A DNA stretch of 64,000 nucleotides, taken from the NCBI GenBank assembly GCA_902728285.1, contig CACVBU010001138.1, positions 496,001-560,000 on the forward strand, given 5' to 3'. Positions within the stretch are counted from its first letter, which is position 1, and each line of letters opens with the position of its first letter. The notes under the pieces were generated by a model. It saw only the letters and a program-made list of their open reading frames with translations, ran no database searches and had not been told where the DNA came from. The position numbers were made by a program, and so were the translations under genes. This stretch comes from Clytia hemisphaerica (lineage: Eukaryota; Cnidaria; Hydrozoa; Leptothecata; Clytiidae). Below, piece by piece: positions 52,101 through 61,866 of this stretch.

Positions 52101-55100
52101 TAGCTCAACATTTATTAAATCACAACATTCTTACGAAGGAGCCAATAGGTCATATGAACAGCCTCTTAAAACCTAAACTTAATCTTTCTCAGATTGCTGG
52201 TGAAGAAAACCTCAATCTGATGGAACCACGATGGACAGCTGATGGTAAACTCTTAGTTGTTGCCGACAAAGATGGCTGGTGGAATTTGTACGAGGTTCAA
52301 CATCTGCATTCAGATACACCAACATTAATTTAATTTACAGTAATATATTTCTCAGGTCTATCGACCTCTATGAAATAATCATGCTTAACATTTTACAATT
52401 TTACAGTTGTAGGCGCACGGTGGGCCTCTTAACCAGCCGTCTTTACAATATTTCATTTTCAGTAACGGGTTTGTTACAGATCTTCTTAAAGTAGAGTCTT
52501 GTCCGAGGACTTCCTCTAACCTTATATATCCAGCTGCCATCCTTTTGTAATTCTGTTTTCTCCTTTGCCTTCCTATGCCACTCTTTGATGGTTTCGCGTT
52601 CTTTCTTCGAAAAATCGTCGGATACTCTAAATTCGTCTTTCTCTAATTTGTGGACTGATGCCAGAATATGACGTTTCTCTTCTTCGTTCTTTAGCACGAC
52701 TTTCAAGGGTCGCCATCTTTTTGTTTTGAACATTTCGTCCTTCCGAGCTCCTATTCTTTCTGCGCTGACGATGTTTACCTTTAATCCCATTTGGTTTTGT
52801 ACAACTTCTTCAACATAATCCTTATCACCTACACGTTGTTCTTCTAGGTCTTCATGTTTGTTCTCTCCGAGGTTGTGAACAATGATATTGTACTTTGTTA
52901 AGTTTAACCATCGTTCTTCTTCTTTCTCTTCTTTGATGAAATTCTTGATCGTTACCTCTTGTTTCTTTAGCTCATCTTTAGTAATGCTAGCGTATGTCTG
53001 TTGTTGCTTTGATTCTATATCGTGGTCTTTTTTCTTTAGCTCATCTTTAGCGATGCTAGCGTATGTCTGCTGTTGTTTGAATCCTTTAACGACATCATCT
53101 TTGTTTACAAGATCGTCGATCTTCTTCTCCAGTCTATCCAGTCTAGCGAAAACACATTGCTCATCTTGATCTTTCTCTTTACCTCCAGTATTTGTTGCCT
53201 TTTTTGGTCGTTCTTTGTTTACTTGTTTTGAACTTCTCTAATAATATTGGCGTGACTGTGATGCATTTCGCACATTCGAATCTCCTTGCTTTGTACTGAA
53301 GGCAAATCTGTACTTGGTAGGCTGGAAGCTCCGAACAGGCATAATGAACAAATCTTTGACACTTCCTACACTGCAAGACATCGTTATCCCGTATTATTTC
53401 ATTTATAAAGCATTCATTTGGGGTGCAGGATCCATATTTTGATGAAATTTCCGTGTTAAGATTTTCAGAAGTTTTCGCCATTTTGTTGCATTGTCAAGAG
53501 CACAACCGCACAGATTTTATTTGACGTCAAAATAAAGATTCGTTGATTCATTGAAATGTGTTCATCAAGACAAAGCACAAGAGCTTGGTTCACCATGCTG
53601 GGATTTTGGATATCGATCATATTATCCGAACCCAAAGAATGCTGACCAAGTGGCCGTCCTATATGGAGGGGTAGGAATCTTTAAAGTTTTCTTAACAAAT
53701 ATGGATCTCCAATTCGAAGCTACTAATTTTCTGCATAATTAGTGCGAACCGCGTGATATTTTCACAAATGCTGGATGGGAAGTAACCATTACCTCAAAAA
53801 TTTGAACAATATCGAACGCGTATATTTAAGAAAGTGTTAACTTTTTTCTTGCTTGTCAAAGGTTGGAAGATGTTTAAACTCAGCATATTTCTCAGTGCAA
53901 ATTGAATTCTTTAAACTTTCACATCGCTTTAGAAACCTGCATTATTAAGCATCTCCAGTGGTTCATACAATGAATATACCCTTGGTGTCAGTGAGCATGC
54001 GTCATACTGTATTTTCTCACCTGATGGTGCATATCTCTTCTTGCAAGTTGTCAGCCCAATGAAACCTTCCAAAATCGTACGCATCAACGTGACTACAGGA
54101 CAAATAGATGACTTTTATTACTCTGGTAAAAACATCGTTGAAGAACCATTTTTATCAGTGCCGGTCAAAAAATGTTTCGACACGCCCAAAAAAGGATCAC
54201 CTGGAAAAGCTTACGGTTACTACTACCCACCTAAGGTAAGAAGTTTTTAAATTTGAGTTCAGTGATGAACGCAATGTTGCACTTACTTTAGGCGTACAAA
54301 CTTTCGCGAACAGAAACTTTCGCGATTTTCGCGAATTTTGGCTCTTTTCGCGAAAGTAAATGTATTTAAAAATTCTAGGAATGGCCATTCGCGAAAGTTT
54401 ATGCTTGCAAAAAATTCTTGACAAAATAGAAAATCTGTAAAACTTCAAACTTCAAATAAAATGTAACTTTATGGCACTTTTTAGCCTGCTAAAAGACTAA
54501 TAAGACAAAGGATAAATGTTTGAAAGCCAATCCAAGAAGTATTTGCCCCACTAAGCTATTTTTTCATGTGAAAATTCTCAATTTTACGTCTTGATTCGCG
54601 AAAGTTTATGCTCGCGAAAAATATTTTCCCCTTAAAGTCGCGAAAGTAAATGTCGTGAATTTCGCGATTTTTCGTCCTCGCGAAAGTTTCTGCTCGCGAA
54701 AGTTTGTACGCCTAAAGTACAATATAGGGACTACAAAATGCTAGTGTTTTTTTGTGAGATATGTCTGGTCAAAATGTTTGTGTAATTTATCAAGTAAATT
54801 GATTGAAAGATTTCCACCCCTTCTTGCTCCTGAAACCTCGCTTTTTGTATTTTCTTGTGTTTTGTGATGGTAAAAAGTTCCAAAGCAAAAATCAACTCTT
54901 ACAACATCTTACGAATTTAAAGACTAGCGTTACTTGTAGACGCTACACTGTACTACTTGTTACATGTGGCGCGTGTACTGATGTTTTAGATAAACCATCT
55001 TTATTGTCTGAGTTTCCGATTCTTTTATTTGACCCTGATAGCAATATTTGTGTATGTCTATGTAAGTTTTGGAGGGACTAAAATGATTTAAAAACAAGCC

Positions 55101-57714
55101 GCTGATATTGACCTGCTAATTTACTCACAAAACCACTTCAATAGAATACAATGATTTTGTTTCACATATCTTAGAATGGGAATTTCAAAGCACCCGACGG
55201 TAGTTTACCACCAGTTTTGTTGAAGGTTCATGGAGGTCCTACAGCTGCGGCAAGTCTTGCCATGGACTTGCAGAAACAATACTTCACATCTCGTGGGATC
55301 GCCATCTTTGATATGGATTACAGAGGAAGCACTGGTTACGGAACTGCTTATCGAAATTTACTGAAATTGAAGTAAGTCATTTTCTTTTTACTTTGAGTAT
55401 TTTCAGAGGAACGTGTTTAAGCACTTTCAGAAAGTAACTTTTTTATTCAATTGAGCATAACTTTCGATCTAATGAACAGAGTTTAATCAATGACCCATCA
55501 AAATTTAAGTTTATCATTCTATTCTTCTTTCCAATGGAAGGCGCAGTAGTGTAGTGGTCATCGTGCTGGAGGTCTCCCTGGTGATTTCCCTATTTAGGGG
55601 TAGGAAACTATCCCGGGATAGGGCCCGGTCCGATGATATCGGAGGGTCAGCTTCTCTCCTCTTTCTCTCTCTTCCAATAGAATAGGAATGGTTCTTGGAA
55701 AATTTTTAGATTTCGAGAAAATTAATTTTAAAGAGAGAAACCTTTTTGTGGCGCACCCGGTATAAAAAAATTTGACATCATTAGACTGTGCTGAGAAACT
55801 GACAGTTATAAAGTCCAACTGGCGCTAACGTTATTTATGTATATCATCATTGCACTCATGGTTATTAGTCAATCAATCTTCACTGTTTTTTTGCATTTCT
55901 AGATGGGGTGTGTACGACATCGAAGATTGCCTTGCGGGTGCTCTATTCTTGGTTTCAGAAGGTCTGGTTGATGTGGACAAACTCTTAATAAGCGGTGGTT
56001 CATCCGGAGGCTACACCACGCTGGCCTGTTTAACATTCGATACAAACAACCCACGTGTTTTCGCCGCTGGAACTTCCTACTATGGTATCTGTGATTTGAG
56101 CGCTTTAGCTGAGCATACTCATAAATTTGAAAGCCATTACACCGACACAATGATTGCACCGTACCCCGAACAAGAAGCTGTTTATAAAGCACGTTCGCCA
56201 CTCTTCCATACCGAACAGTTTAAAAATCCTTGCTGCTTCTTTCAGGGACTTCTGGATAAGGTTAGTAAAGACACTGTCCCACACCCCTGATGAATCTATT
56301 TTCCACAGCGAAATTTTCCAGTAAAGTGGGGTCCAACCGGGTCTGTCAATGTCAAACAGGGGTGTGTAAAGGATGCAAGCACCCTGTTACCGCTAAATAA
56401 TTGAATCATCGAAAGAGGTTGATCTTAATCACTGATTTGCTAAATTGTCGCAAGAATCAAATCAAATTAAATATTTGACCTATCCTTTGACATGCCAAAA
56501 TGTCGACTATGCGTCGCAATTATTGACGACTTAAAACATACGCTCTGGTCACGTAGACTACACTCTTTTTTTATAAGAATGGTGTAAATCCATTTCATCA
56601 TGGATATTCTTTACTTTTTTGGGAAAATCATCCTAAAATATTCTTACAGTATTCTCAGGTTAGGATACTAATTCAGACTAGATTTAACATTTAGTACATA
56701 CGTCTCAAACATAAAATGGCCTTTTTGTGAAAGGAACGAGCCTTACTTGGGGGTAATTGACAATTTATATTAATTGAAAATGCTCCAAAAATGGCATTCT
56801 CAGCAGTAGCAAAATTCCATGATGGTGATATTCTTAGCACATTCTAAATTTTTTAGCCATTTTTATCATGGACATTCTTATAAAGTGTATTCTGATAAAA
56901 AAAAAGCGTGTAAATGTTATAATAAATGTTATTTGTTGTTTAAGGTCGTACCACCAGAACAATCACAAACTATGTACACAACACTCAAAGATCAAGGGAC
57001 AACATGTGCTTATGTCTCTTTCGATGGTATGTTATTTGATTCATCAATCCTCTTTGCAACCTCCTAAGCTTAAAACATTTACAACTCTTTCTGATAGGAT
57101 ATTCTGATCAGTGAGATAGAGCGGAAGGCTAGACAGGAATCTTATCTAAGTTGCGGAATCTGCACGGTTTTCATACAATAGCAAGATGCATGCTTCAAGC
57201 ATTTACAAATTCTAATCTCTAATGGAGCATTCGGATAAGTGAAAGATATAACAAAAGGCTCTGCAGCCGTGGGGGTACTTAGACAAAATGGATGTCGGGA
57301 ATGTGCAGGCCATAAGGGTCCCTTACGACCCATCACCATGCATACCTAATATCGTTATATTAGTACATCCCTCTCCGGGCTAAAGAATTTAGTGTACTGA
57401 AAGCAAATGGTGGACTGTTAACAATCTTTATATTTGCAGACCTTTACGAAGCCACCTATTATACTAACATCCCATTCACATGAATGGATTTTATAAACAA
57501 AGCCTTGGTCAGAATAGCTTTATAAAGACATAACCTCGTCATTCTTTTGGGTTTCTAAATGCCGACAACCTTATATTTTGCTTTTGTTAATGTTTCAGAT
57601 GAAGAGCATGGTTTCAAGAAAGCTGAAAACAAGAAGAAAGCCCTAGATGGAGAATTTTATTTCTATTCACAAATACTTGGATTCGAAGCAGCTGACCCTG
57701 ACATTGAGGTATAG
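46044..57714 (+). CDS. S9-family serine peptidase, acylaminoacyl-peptidase/dipeptidyl-peptidase-like (copy A, 12 exons)
   Basis: Alpha/beta-hydrolase peptidase with an N-terminal propeller, of the S9C type that includes acylaminoacyl peptidases and the C. elegans dpf-6 group; probably cleaves short peptides in the cytosol (no signal peptide). Exons: 46044-46152, 49751-49950, 50358-50600, 51684-51770, 51984-52061, 52193-52294, about 53539-53670, 53933-54235, 55175-55371, 55903-56260, 56945-57026, 57599-57714. All junctions agree in phase except exon 6 to 7. About 665-670 residues, a normal family length. Hallmarks: [10 protein letters not shown] and DYRGSTGYG (oxyanion region), GGSSGGYTT with the nucleophile Ser, QGLLDKVVPPEQ with the Asp, EEHGF with the His. 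A TTTTTTTAG acceptor ends at 46017, so the 5' UTR is spliced. Two defects could matter: the exon 2 donor has lost its +1 G, and a LINE fragment lies at the exon 6-7 junction. A second copy begins at 61867. Confidence 0.87.
46360..46578. mobile_element. 219-bp MITE with about 80-base arms and TA duplication
   Basis: Starts CCGTGAGAAAGGGTAACTTG and ends with its complement, flanked by TA. Arms share GGAGGCTAACATGCATAGCC and GACCCGGCTGGTCATTAAAA; the single-stranded form would be almost entirely a hairpin. The matching site in copy B (about 62737-62745, CAAGATAATG) has one TA and no insert. Confidence 0.92.
46654..47040. mobile_element. 387-bp MITE, intron 1 of peptidase A
   Basis: Inverted ends AGGTGAGACCAGTTTAATTT followed by GTTGTTCTACGG, mirrored at CCGTAGAACAACAAATTAAA to TCTCGCCT. 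Subterminal CGACCGACC-like words on both sides. Target duplication unclear. Confidence 0.82.
48010..48925. mobile_element. Two nested inverted-repeat elements in intron 1 of peptidase A
   Basis: Outer arms at about 48010-48085 and 48865-48925 share TTCCGCCATTATGGAAG and CATGTTTT...TTAAGTT. Inner arms at 48130-48150 and 48828-48848 share TTAAGG-CTCTGACCATAGT. An acidic open frame at 48168-48368 inside has no recognisable domain. Confidence 0.65.
49086..49411. mobile_element. MITE, CCCGGGGGGTACTTAGG family, copy in peptidase A intron 1
   Basis: Starts CCCGGGGGGTACTTAGGCAA and ends GCAACCCTAGTACACCCCCC, inverted at the tips; interior words ATGTGC, CCCTTAAGGG and AAAGGGTC. Same family as 62096-62448 and a partial near 57268. 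Confidence 0.75.
49751..50600 (+). CDS. Peptidase A exons 2 and 3
   Basis: Exon 2 (49751-49950; [33 protein letters not shown]) and exon 3 (50358-50600; [27 protein letters not shown]). Copy B splices exon 2 at GTT|GTGAGT; here the same place reads GTTATGAGT. If the donor moves 3 bases upstream to CTT|GTTATG (exon end 49947) only one Val is lost and the frame holds. Without splicing the frame stops 10 codons later. Confidence 0.85.
51059..51325 (+). mobile_element. Second tRNA-derived SINE family
   Basis: B-box GGTTCGATCCCCAGCCGGGT, with an A-box-like region in GCATGAAGGTAGATTATCCA, followed by a body with GGAGTGGCGCCCTCTCCTAC and a CTTACTTA-like tail. It differs in sequence from the 33940 family. 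Copy B lacks it: ACTATCAATTTGTTTAACTC at about 63905 is uninterrupted. Confidence 0.78.
51684..52294 (+). CDS. Peptidase A exons 4, 5 and 6
   Basis: Exon 4 51684-51770 ([17 protein letters not shown]), exon 5 51984-52061 ([12 protein letters not shown]), exon 6 52193-52294 ([20 protein letters not shown], then GWWNLYE). All phase 0. These are propeller blades with the SPDG and WTADG signatures. The exon 6 donor (GAG|GTTCAA) is poor, and no other GT exists before the in-frame stop at about 52332. Confidence 0.8.
52443..53481 (-). mobile_element. LINE ORF1 fragment (PHD finger, coiled coil, RRM-like), minus strand
   Basis: From the minus-strand ATG at 53481: [12 protein letters not shown], a C4HC3 PHD-type finger ([18 protein letters not shown], then FECAKC), a frameshift in the A-run near 53195-53205, a coiled coil with two tandem TYASI-KDELKK units, an RRM-like part ([12 protein letters not shown], then [13 protein letters not shown]) and a C-terminal basic part to the stop at 52443. 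About 345 codons. PHD-bearing ORF1 proteins are known in CR1-type LINEs. No ORF2 adjoins it here. Confidence 0.8.
53539..53670 (+). CDS. Peptidase A exon 7 (start uncertain)
   Basis: Frame [18 protein letters not shown], then [13 protein letters not shown], ending at GGAGGG|GTAGGA in phase 0. The frame can be extended left only to 53536 (stop at 53533). The only AG there (53536-53537) gives the wrong phase for exon 6. A handful of residues at this junction is therefore unresolved. Confidence 0.65.
53933..54235 (+). CDS. Peptidase A exon 8
   Basis: 101 codons, phase 0 at both ends, TCGCTTTAG acceptor and AAG|GTAAGA donor. Contains [18 protein letters not shown] (last propeller blades) and leads into the hydrolase domain ([11 protein letters not shown]). 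Confidence 0.87.
54286..54717. mobile_element. 432-bp MITE built of CGCGAAAGTTT words, TA duplication
   Basis: Ends CTTTAGGCGTACAAACTTTC and its complement, flanked by TA on both sides. Internal CGCGAAAGT, GCGAAAGTTTATGC and TTTCGCGA words recur in both orientations. Intron 8 of peptidase A. Confidence 0.88.
55175..56260 (+). CDS. Peptidase A exons 9 and 10 (catalytic Ser and Asp)
   Basis: Exon 9 55175-55371 ([27 protein letters not shown]) joins in phase 2 to exon 10 55903-56260 ([44 protein letters not shown]). GGSSGG carries the nucleophile and the D in LLDK is the expected acid. The frame after 56260 is intron. Confidence 0.9.
55539..55675 (+). mobile_element. Internally deleted SINE (33940 family)
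   Basis: GCGCAGTAGTGTAGTGGTCA and GTGCTGGAGGTC of the head join directly to the tail block GGGGTAGGAAACTATCCCGG and GATATCGGAGGGTCAGCTTC. The body between is missing. Intron 9 of peptidase A. Confidence 0.78.
56261..56944. other. Intron 10 of peptidase A
   Basis: Begins with a CACACCCCTGA...CAGGGGTGTG inverted segment (56279-56361) related to the 42529-42780 element; the remainder is unique AT-rich sequence. Confidence 0.4.
56945..57714 (+). CDS. Peptidase A exons 11 and 12 (catalytic His, stop)
   Basis: Exon 11 56945-57026 ([18 protein letters not shown]) and exon 12 57599-57714 ([18 protein letters not shown], ending DIEV then TAG). EEHGF carries the expected His. Intron 11 contains a partial GGGGGTACTTAGACAAAATG element near 57271. 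Confidence 0.88.
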
Positions 57715-59139
57715 AAATTTTATTTTTGAAAAAGCAAGGAATTTTTAATAATCATTTTTTAGACATTCTTAATACCTTTGCACGCGTTTTATTCTGAGGG
57801 CTAATATGATAAGTTTAATAATTTATTATTGATTTAAGGCTTGAATCAACTGTTATTTTAGCCCTTTTAGGTTAAACATAATCATCCAAACAAGTTTCTT
57901 GTCTTCTCCCTTTTAAAGGTCTGGAAAAGAAGGCAGATTTACTTTTCTTAAAACAATTCTTCTGTGGATGTACAATTTATCATTTTTCTTTCTTTATGTT
58001 CAACATTTTCTTTATACAACTATATATTCTACTTTCTTCATCAGATTCCAATCGACAATTTACCAGAGAAACAAAACCCTAAAAAACGACACAGGAAAAA
58101 CAAATAGAGACAAAACACAAAACACGATGAAGAATATGTCACAAAGACAAATTTTTGGACCCACACATTTCCATTTACTCTTCTGTAGCAATTATACTAA
58201 ATTAGTTTTGTAATTTTTTTCAGTTGCACTTGAAATAAATATCATGAAAAATTAATTTTTTTCTGTTTTTACTTTTTCTAAAGGGGTTTGACTCTAAGAG
58301 AATAAGATTTGGTTACTTTTAGTCTTCAAATCTTTTGATAATAATACTTAGGGATAATTGCGAGGTAGAATAAATAATAAATACAATAAGGATGAAATAA
58401 ATGTTATATGTATGAAAATAATTTCATAGTATATTATATAAATATTTCTCTTGTTATGAAAACTAACTAAATTATGAGTTACCATATGATTATTTGAATA
58501 TATTCAATAAGGCCTTTATTTTGTATTTTCGCATCATTACATGTTATATAAGCATAACGTTTATAAGCATACCAATACCTGAATTTGTCTAAAAAATAAG
58601 CATATTACAAGCATATTACTGAGCTTGCTTTTGAGGTATGTAAGTGAAAATGTTTAATACAGTACACAACCTGCATTAAATTAACAAAAAGTTTCTTCAG
58701 ACGGCATTTAAATTTAGAAAAATACAAGCGTAAACGCGGCAATCGCTCACAACTTTCCTGAAAAATCTTTACAAATATCCTCATGTATACCAACGACAAA
58801 TTTTGAAAAAATTGGAGACTCGAATTTTTCGGTAAAATAAGCATATGATAAATATACTTCGACCCTGAGTCTAAAATATCTCTAAGCATAACTGAGCTTA
58901 TTTCCCAAAAAACATATGCTTATAAAAAAACATGTATTGCATTCCATGGTTACAGCTTCTAGTATAATGCTCCTACTCCCAAGGTGATTCCAGGGTGGAA
59001 TTCTATGTTTTGAAGAAGGACTCATCTGTAGAAAATTCCATACCAAAGGTTCTTTGAGATTTCGAAACACATGAAGCTAAAAAAGATTGAGCAAATTTGA
59101 ATCTTATGAAGTGTAGAATGGGGGTGTAGACTTTTGTTA
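57715..59139. other. 3' flank of peptidase A
   Basis: AT-rich. AATAAA at 58234-58239 is a possible polyadenylation signal for copy A, with others near 58375 and 58391. No further gene recognised. Confidence 0.4.
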
Positions 59140-59510
59140 TTTTTATGAAAATTTCTTCCTGGGTCGAACCTTTACTCTTGAAGAGCTTGTTACTCAAAAC
59201 AAACTAGGATACGGGGACCCTCCGCCGTCCCTGTTGAGTCCCTCTTCTTTTTTATGCTCTAAAAATATCGGAAAGGGATTAAAGCTCAATAATTTTTGAA
59301 TGGTTAATCTTTTGGTCAATTTCACCGATTTTCAGATGAGTTTCTGAAAACATCAGATACGCATTTACCAGGGTCAAAATTTTGTTTGACTTTTCTTCAG
59401 TTTTCAGGTCCAGAAGAATTTCCACTTTCCTATTTACCTATTAAAGAGCTTCATTATCATTATCCAAGCCAATGATTCTTTGCACGCTAATCTAGCTTGG
59501 ATCATTGAGT

Positions 59511-59782
59511 TTAAAGCCCGAAGGGCTAGAGTTCAATCTCTAACCTTTCTCAGGCAAGAAAAAGTGAAGTCTTAAAAAATGCGTCGTATTTTTGACGACA
59601 GATTGAATCTAGCAATTCCTTTATTTACGATTGATATTTTTTTCGAATTTTAGCTGTAAATTTTAGTTTCAATCTGTCATTTGTGTAAAAACCAGGCGAG
59701 CCGCTCAAGGCCGTGCATCTTTGGTAGGATTTGCTGACTTCAAATCCTACCAAGGAGATTCGATTCTAGCCCTTCGGGCTTA
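59511..59782. mobile_element. Inverted-repeat element with AAGCCCGAAGGGCTAGA ends
   Basis: TTAAAGCCCGAAGGGCTAGA at the left and the complement TCTAGCCCTTCGGGCTTAA at the right, about 270 bp. The same end motif occurs once more at 30723-30739. Present in the copy B flank only. Confidence 0.7.
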
Positions 59783-61108
59783 ATACTTCATTGTGCCTAA
59801 CCTCCGTTCAACGAGTTTTCACTGCACTGATACAAACGCCTGATTGCATATAGATCTCGTTGCGGCTCGTTTTATCACATCCAATCAGATTCTAGTATTT
59901 TCTCTCGCAATGTCGTTTCTGATCGTTTTGATAAAATAACGCGTTCCAAACAAAGAAAAAAAGTCATTTTTAATTGCTCTTGGGAATAACTTGGATGTTA
60001 TCATTTTTGCCTTTGACAAAAATAATATTTTTATTGCCTTGGAAAAACGAAAAGTCTTTGGCAAAGGCGAGCTTGTTACCAAGTTTGTTTACAACTAAGC
60101 TAATAATATACAGTACATTTTTTTTTCTAAAGTCAAAATTATACTATTAGCTTATAGCCTTGGCTAAACAGATCAGAATTTCTAGCTGAAACATACTCTC
60201 AGAACACATTGAAAAAAAACACCTCGCCGGCTGCTTTCGTAACATGTCTTTTGGATATTGGATTGAGTTACATAAAACGTGAAACCTCATACCGCCTGAG
60301 AAAATTCCCCCCTGAGAATTCAATCAATCAAAATATATGATAATAAGACCGTTCTGTCGTTTAAAAAAAAGAATAATCTTTTGTTTAATGAGCTTTTGTT
60401 TGTAATCAGATCTGATCTGATTTGCATAAAACACCACACGATGTCTGAATTTGTGCAGCTTGATGAATGCATTCACGTTTCGTCTTTCACAGTGTTCACG
60501 TTGCACATTTAGAGAAGTAGAAAGTGATTTTGGTTTTCTGGTTTCGGTTTGTCTCTCGTTAAGTTATGTAAAAGTATTTTTTAAATTCGCTTTTACCGTA
60601 GATGTTGTTTTCTCCAAGACATGGTGGTTGGAAATTTTCATATTCTTAGGTTAAATTGAGTTTTAGTGAAACATAGTTTCAAATTTCTGGGGAAATGTTT
60701 CAAATGGATGGACAGTCCTTTTTTGTTTTATTATTCGGCCTGGCTATATCGGTTTTTTTTATCAAAATTTTTGTTTCCAAAGTGTTACTTGGTTTTGAGT
60801 GTTTTTTTCTGGTACCCTGGTTTTTTTCCTTTTGAAAAAGATTTTTACCGCCTTTTTTCCTAAAGTAATTTTGAATCAAACAGGGGGAAGTTTTTTCAGA
60901 GACACCCGGTAGTTTCAAATTTCTGGGGAAATGTCAGCCTGGATATCCAGGCTGTAAACGGTTTTTTTATTTTTGGTGTTTCTGGTTTACCGCCTGGTTT
61001 TCCTAAAGCGATTTTCATTCTAATATCAAAATGCAGACATGCAAACAATTAGCGAGAAACTCACGGACCCTGGGTTTCGAATCATCTAGGTAGACTGAGC
61101 TATAAAAC

Positions 61109-61378
61109 ACCCCCTTCTCTTAGATGCACTGGCACCCCTTCCCGCTGGAAAATTGTTATAATAATTATCCTCCAATTTATATCCCCACTGAAAATGATCA
61201 AATAAACCACTCTTAACTGCAAAATATCATGATATTTTCCCATTTGTTGACTTCAAAAGAAAAGAATTGAAACCCCGGCCATGAAAAACATGGGAATATC
61301 AATCCCATCATGTTTCAGTCCCTTATTTTTTTCCCACTGGCTGAAAAAATCCTACCTGGTCTGTGAGAAGGGGGTGTT
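61109..61378. mobile_element. MITE-like element, ACACCCCCTTCTC ends
   Basis: AACACCCCCTTCTCTTAGAT at the left and GTCTGTGAGAAGGGGGTGTT at the right form inverted ends. The left part also exists in the copy A flank (about 45027), so it predates the duplication. Confidence 0.6.
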
Positions 61379-61866
61379 ATAAATTGTATAAGCCTAGATA
61401 AAAAAAATAATTTACAGCTTGATGTCCAGGGCTATTAGGGCAATTCTGGGATTTTTTCGCTTTGGAGGACAGTAGAGTGACTGAAGCGATTTTGAATAAC
61501 CCGCAGTTCTGACCCGCAAAATCGAGGACAGTAAAAGTGCTGATTTACCGTCCTCCTCAGCTGGTCAGGATCTAGTCAAATTAGAACTTTGCCGTCTCCG
61601 TCCAAGAAAAACACACATACATAAACTCGGTATTGATATTTTGATGTTGACTTGAAAATTGCTGTCAAACAGCAGCGTAGTGGGTCGAGCAAAAATAGAG
61701 AGGCAATTTCCAAAAATTAGGATTTTGGGGGCTCATTTTAAACAAATCATTACATTAGGAACCATTTCGCTGTCAAAATAGGAATATTTTTCTTGCTCCT
61801 GTTAATTTCTAATCACTTTTTCACACTTTTTTTCTTTTTAGATATCTAAATCACTAAACTTTCAAA

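Larger units (their letters stand above)
59140..61841 (+). other. 5' flank of peptidase copy B (duplicated block)
   Basis: Colinear with 44010-46017: GTCCCTGTTGAGTCCCT (59238), GATAATAAGACCGTTCTGTC (60340), CATTCACGTTTCGTCTTTCA (60470), TTGTTTTCTCCAAGACATGG (60605) and AGGAACCATTTCGCTGTC (61759). It is longer than copy A in its left part because of the 59511-59782 element and a local duplication near 60680-60930. Confidence 0.75.
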
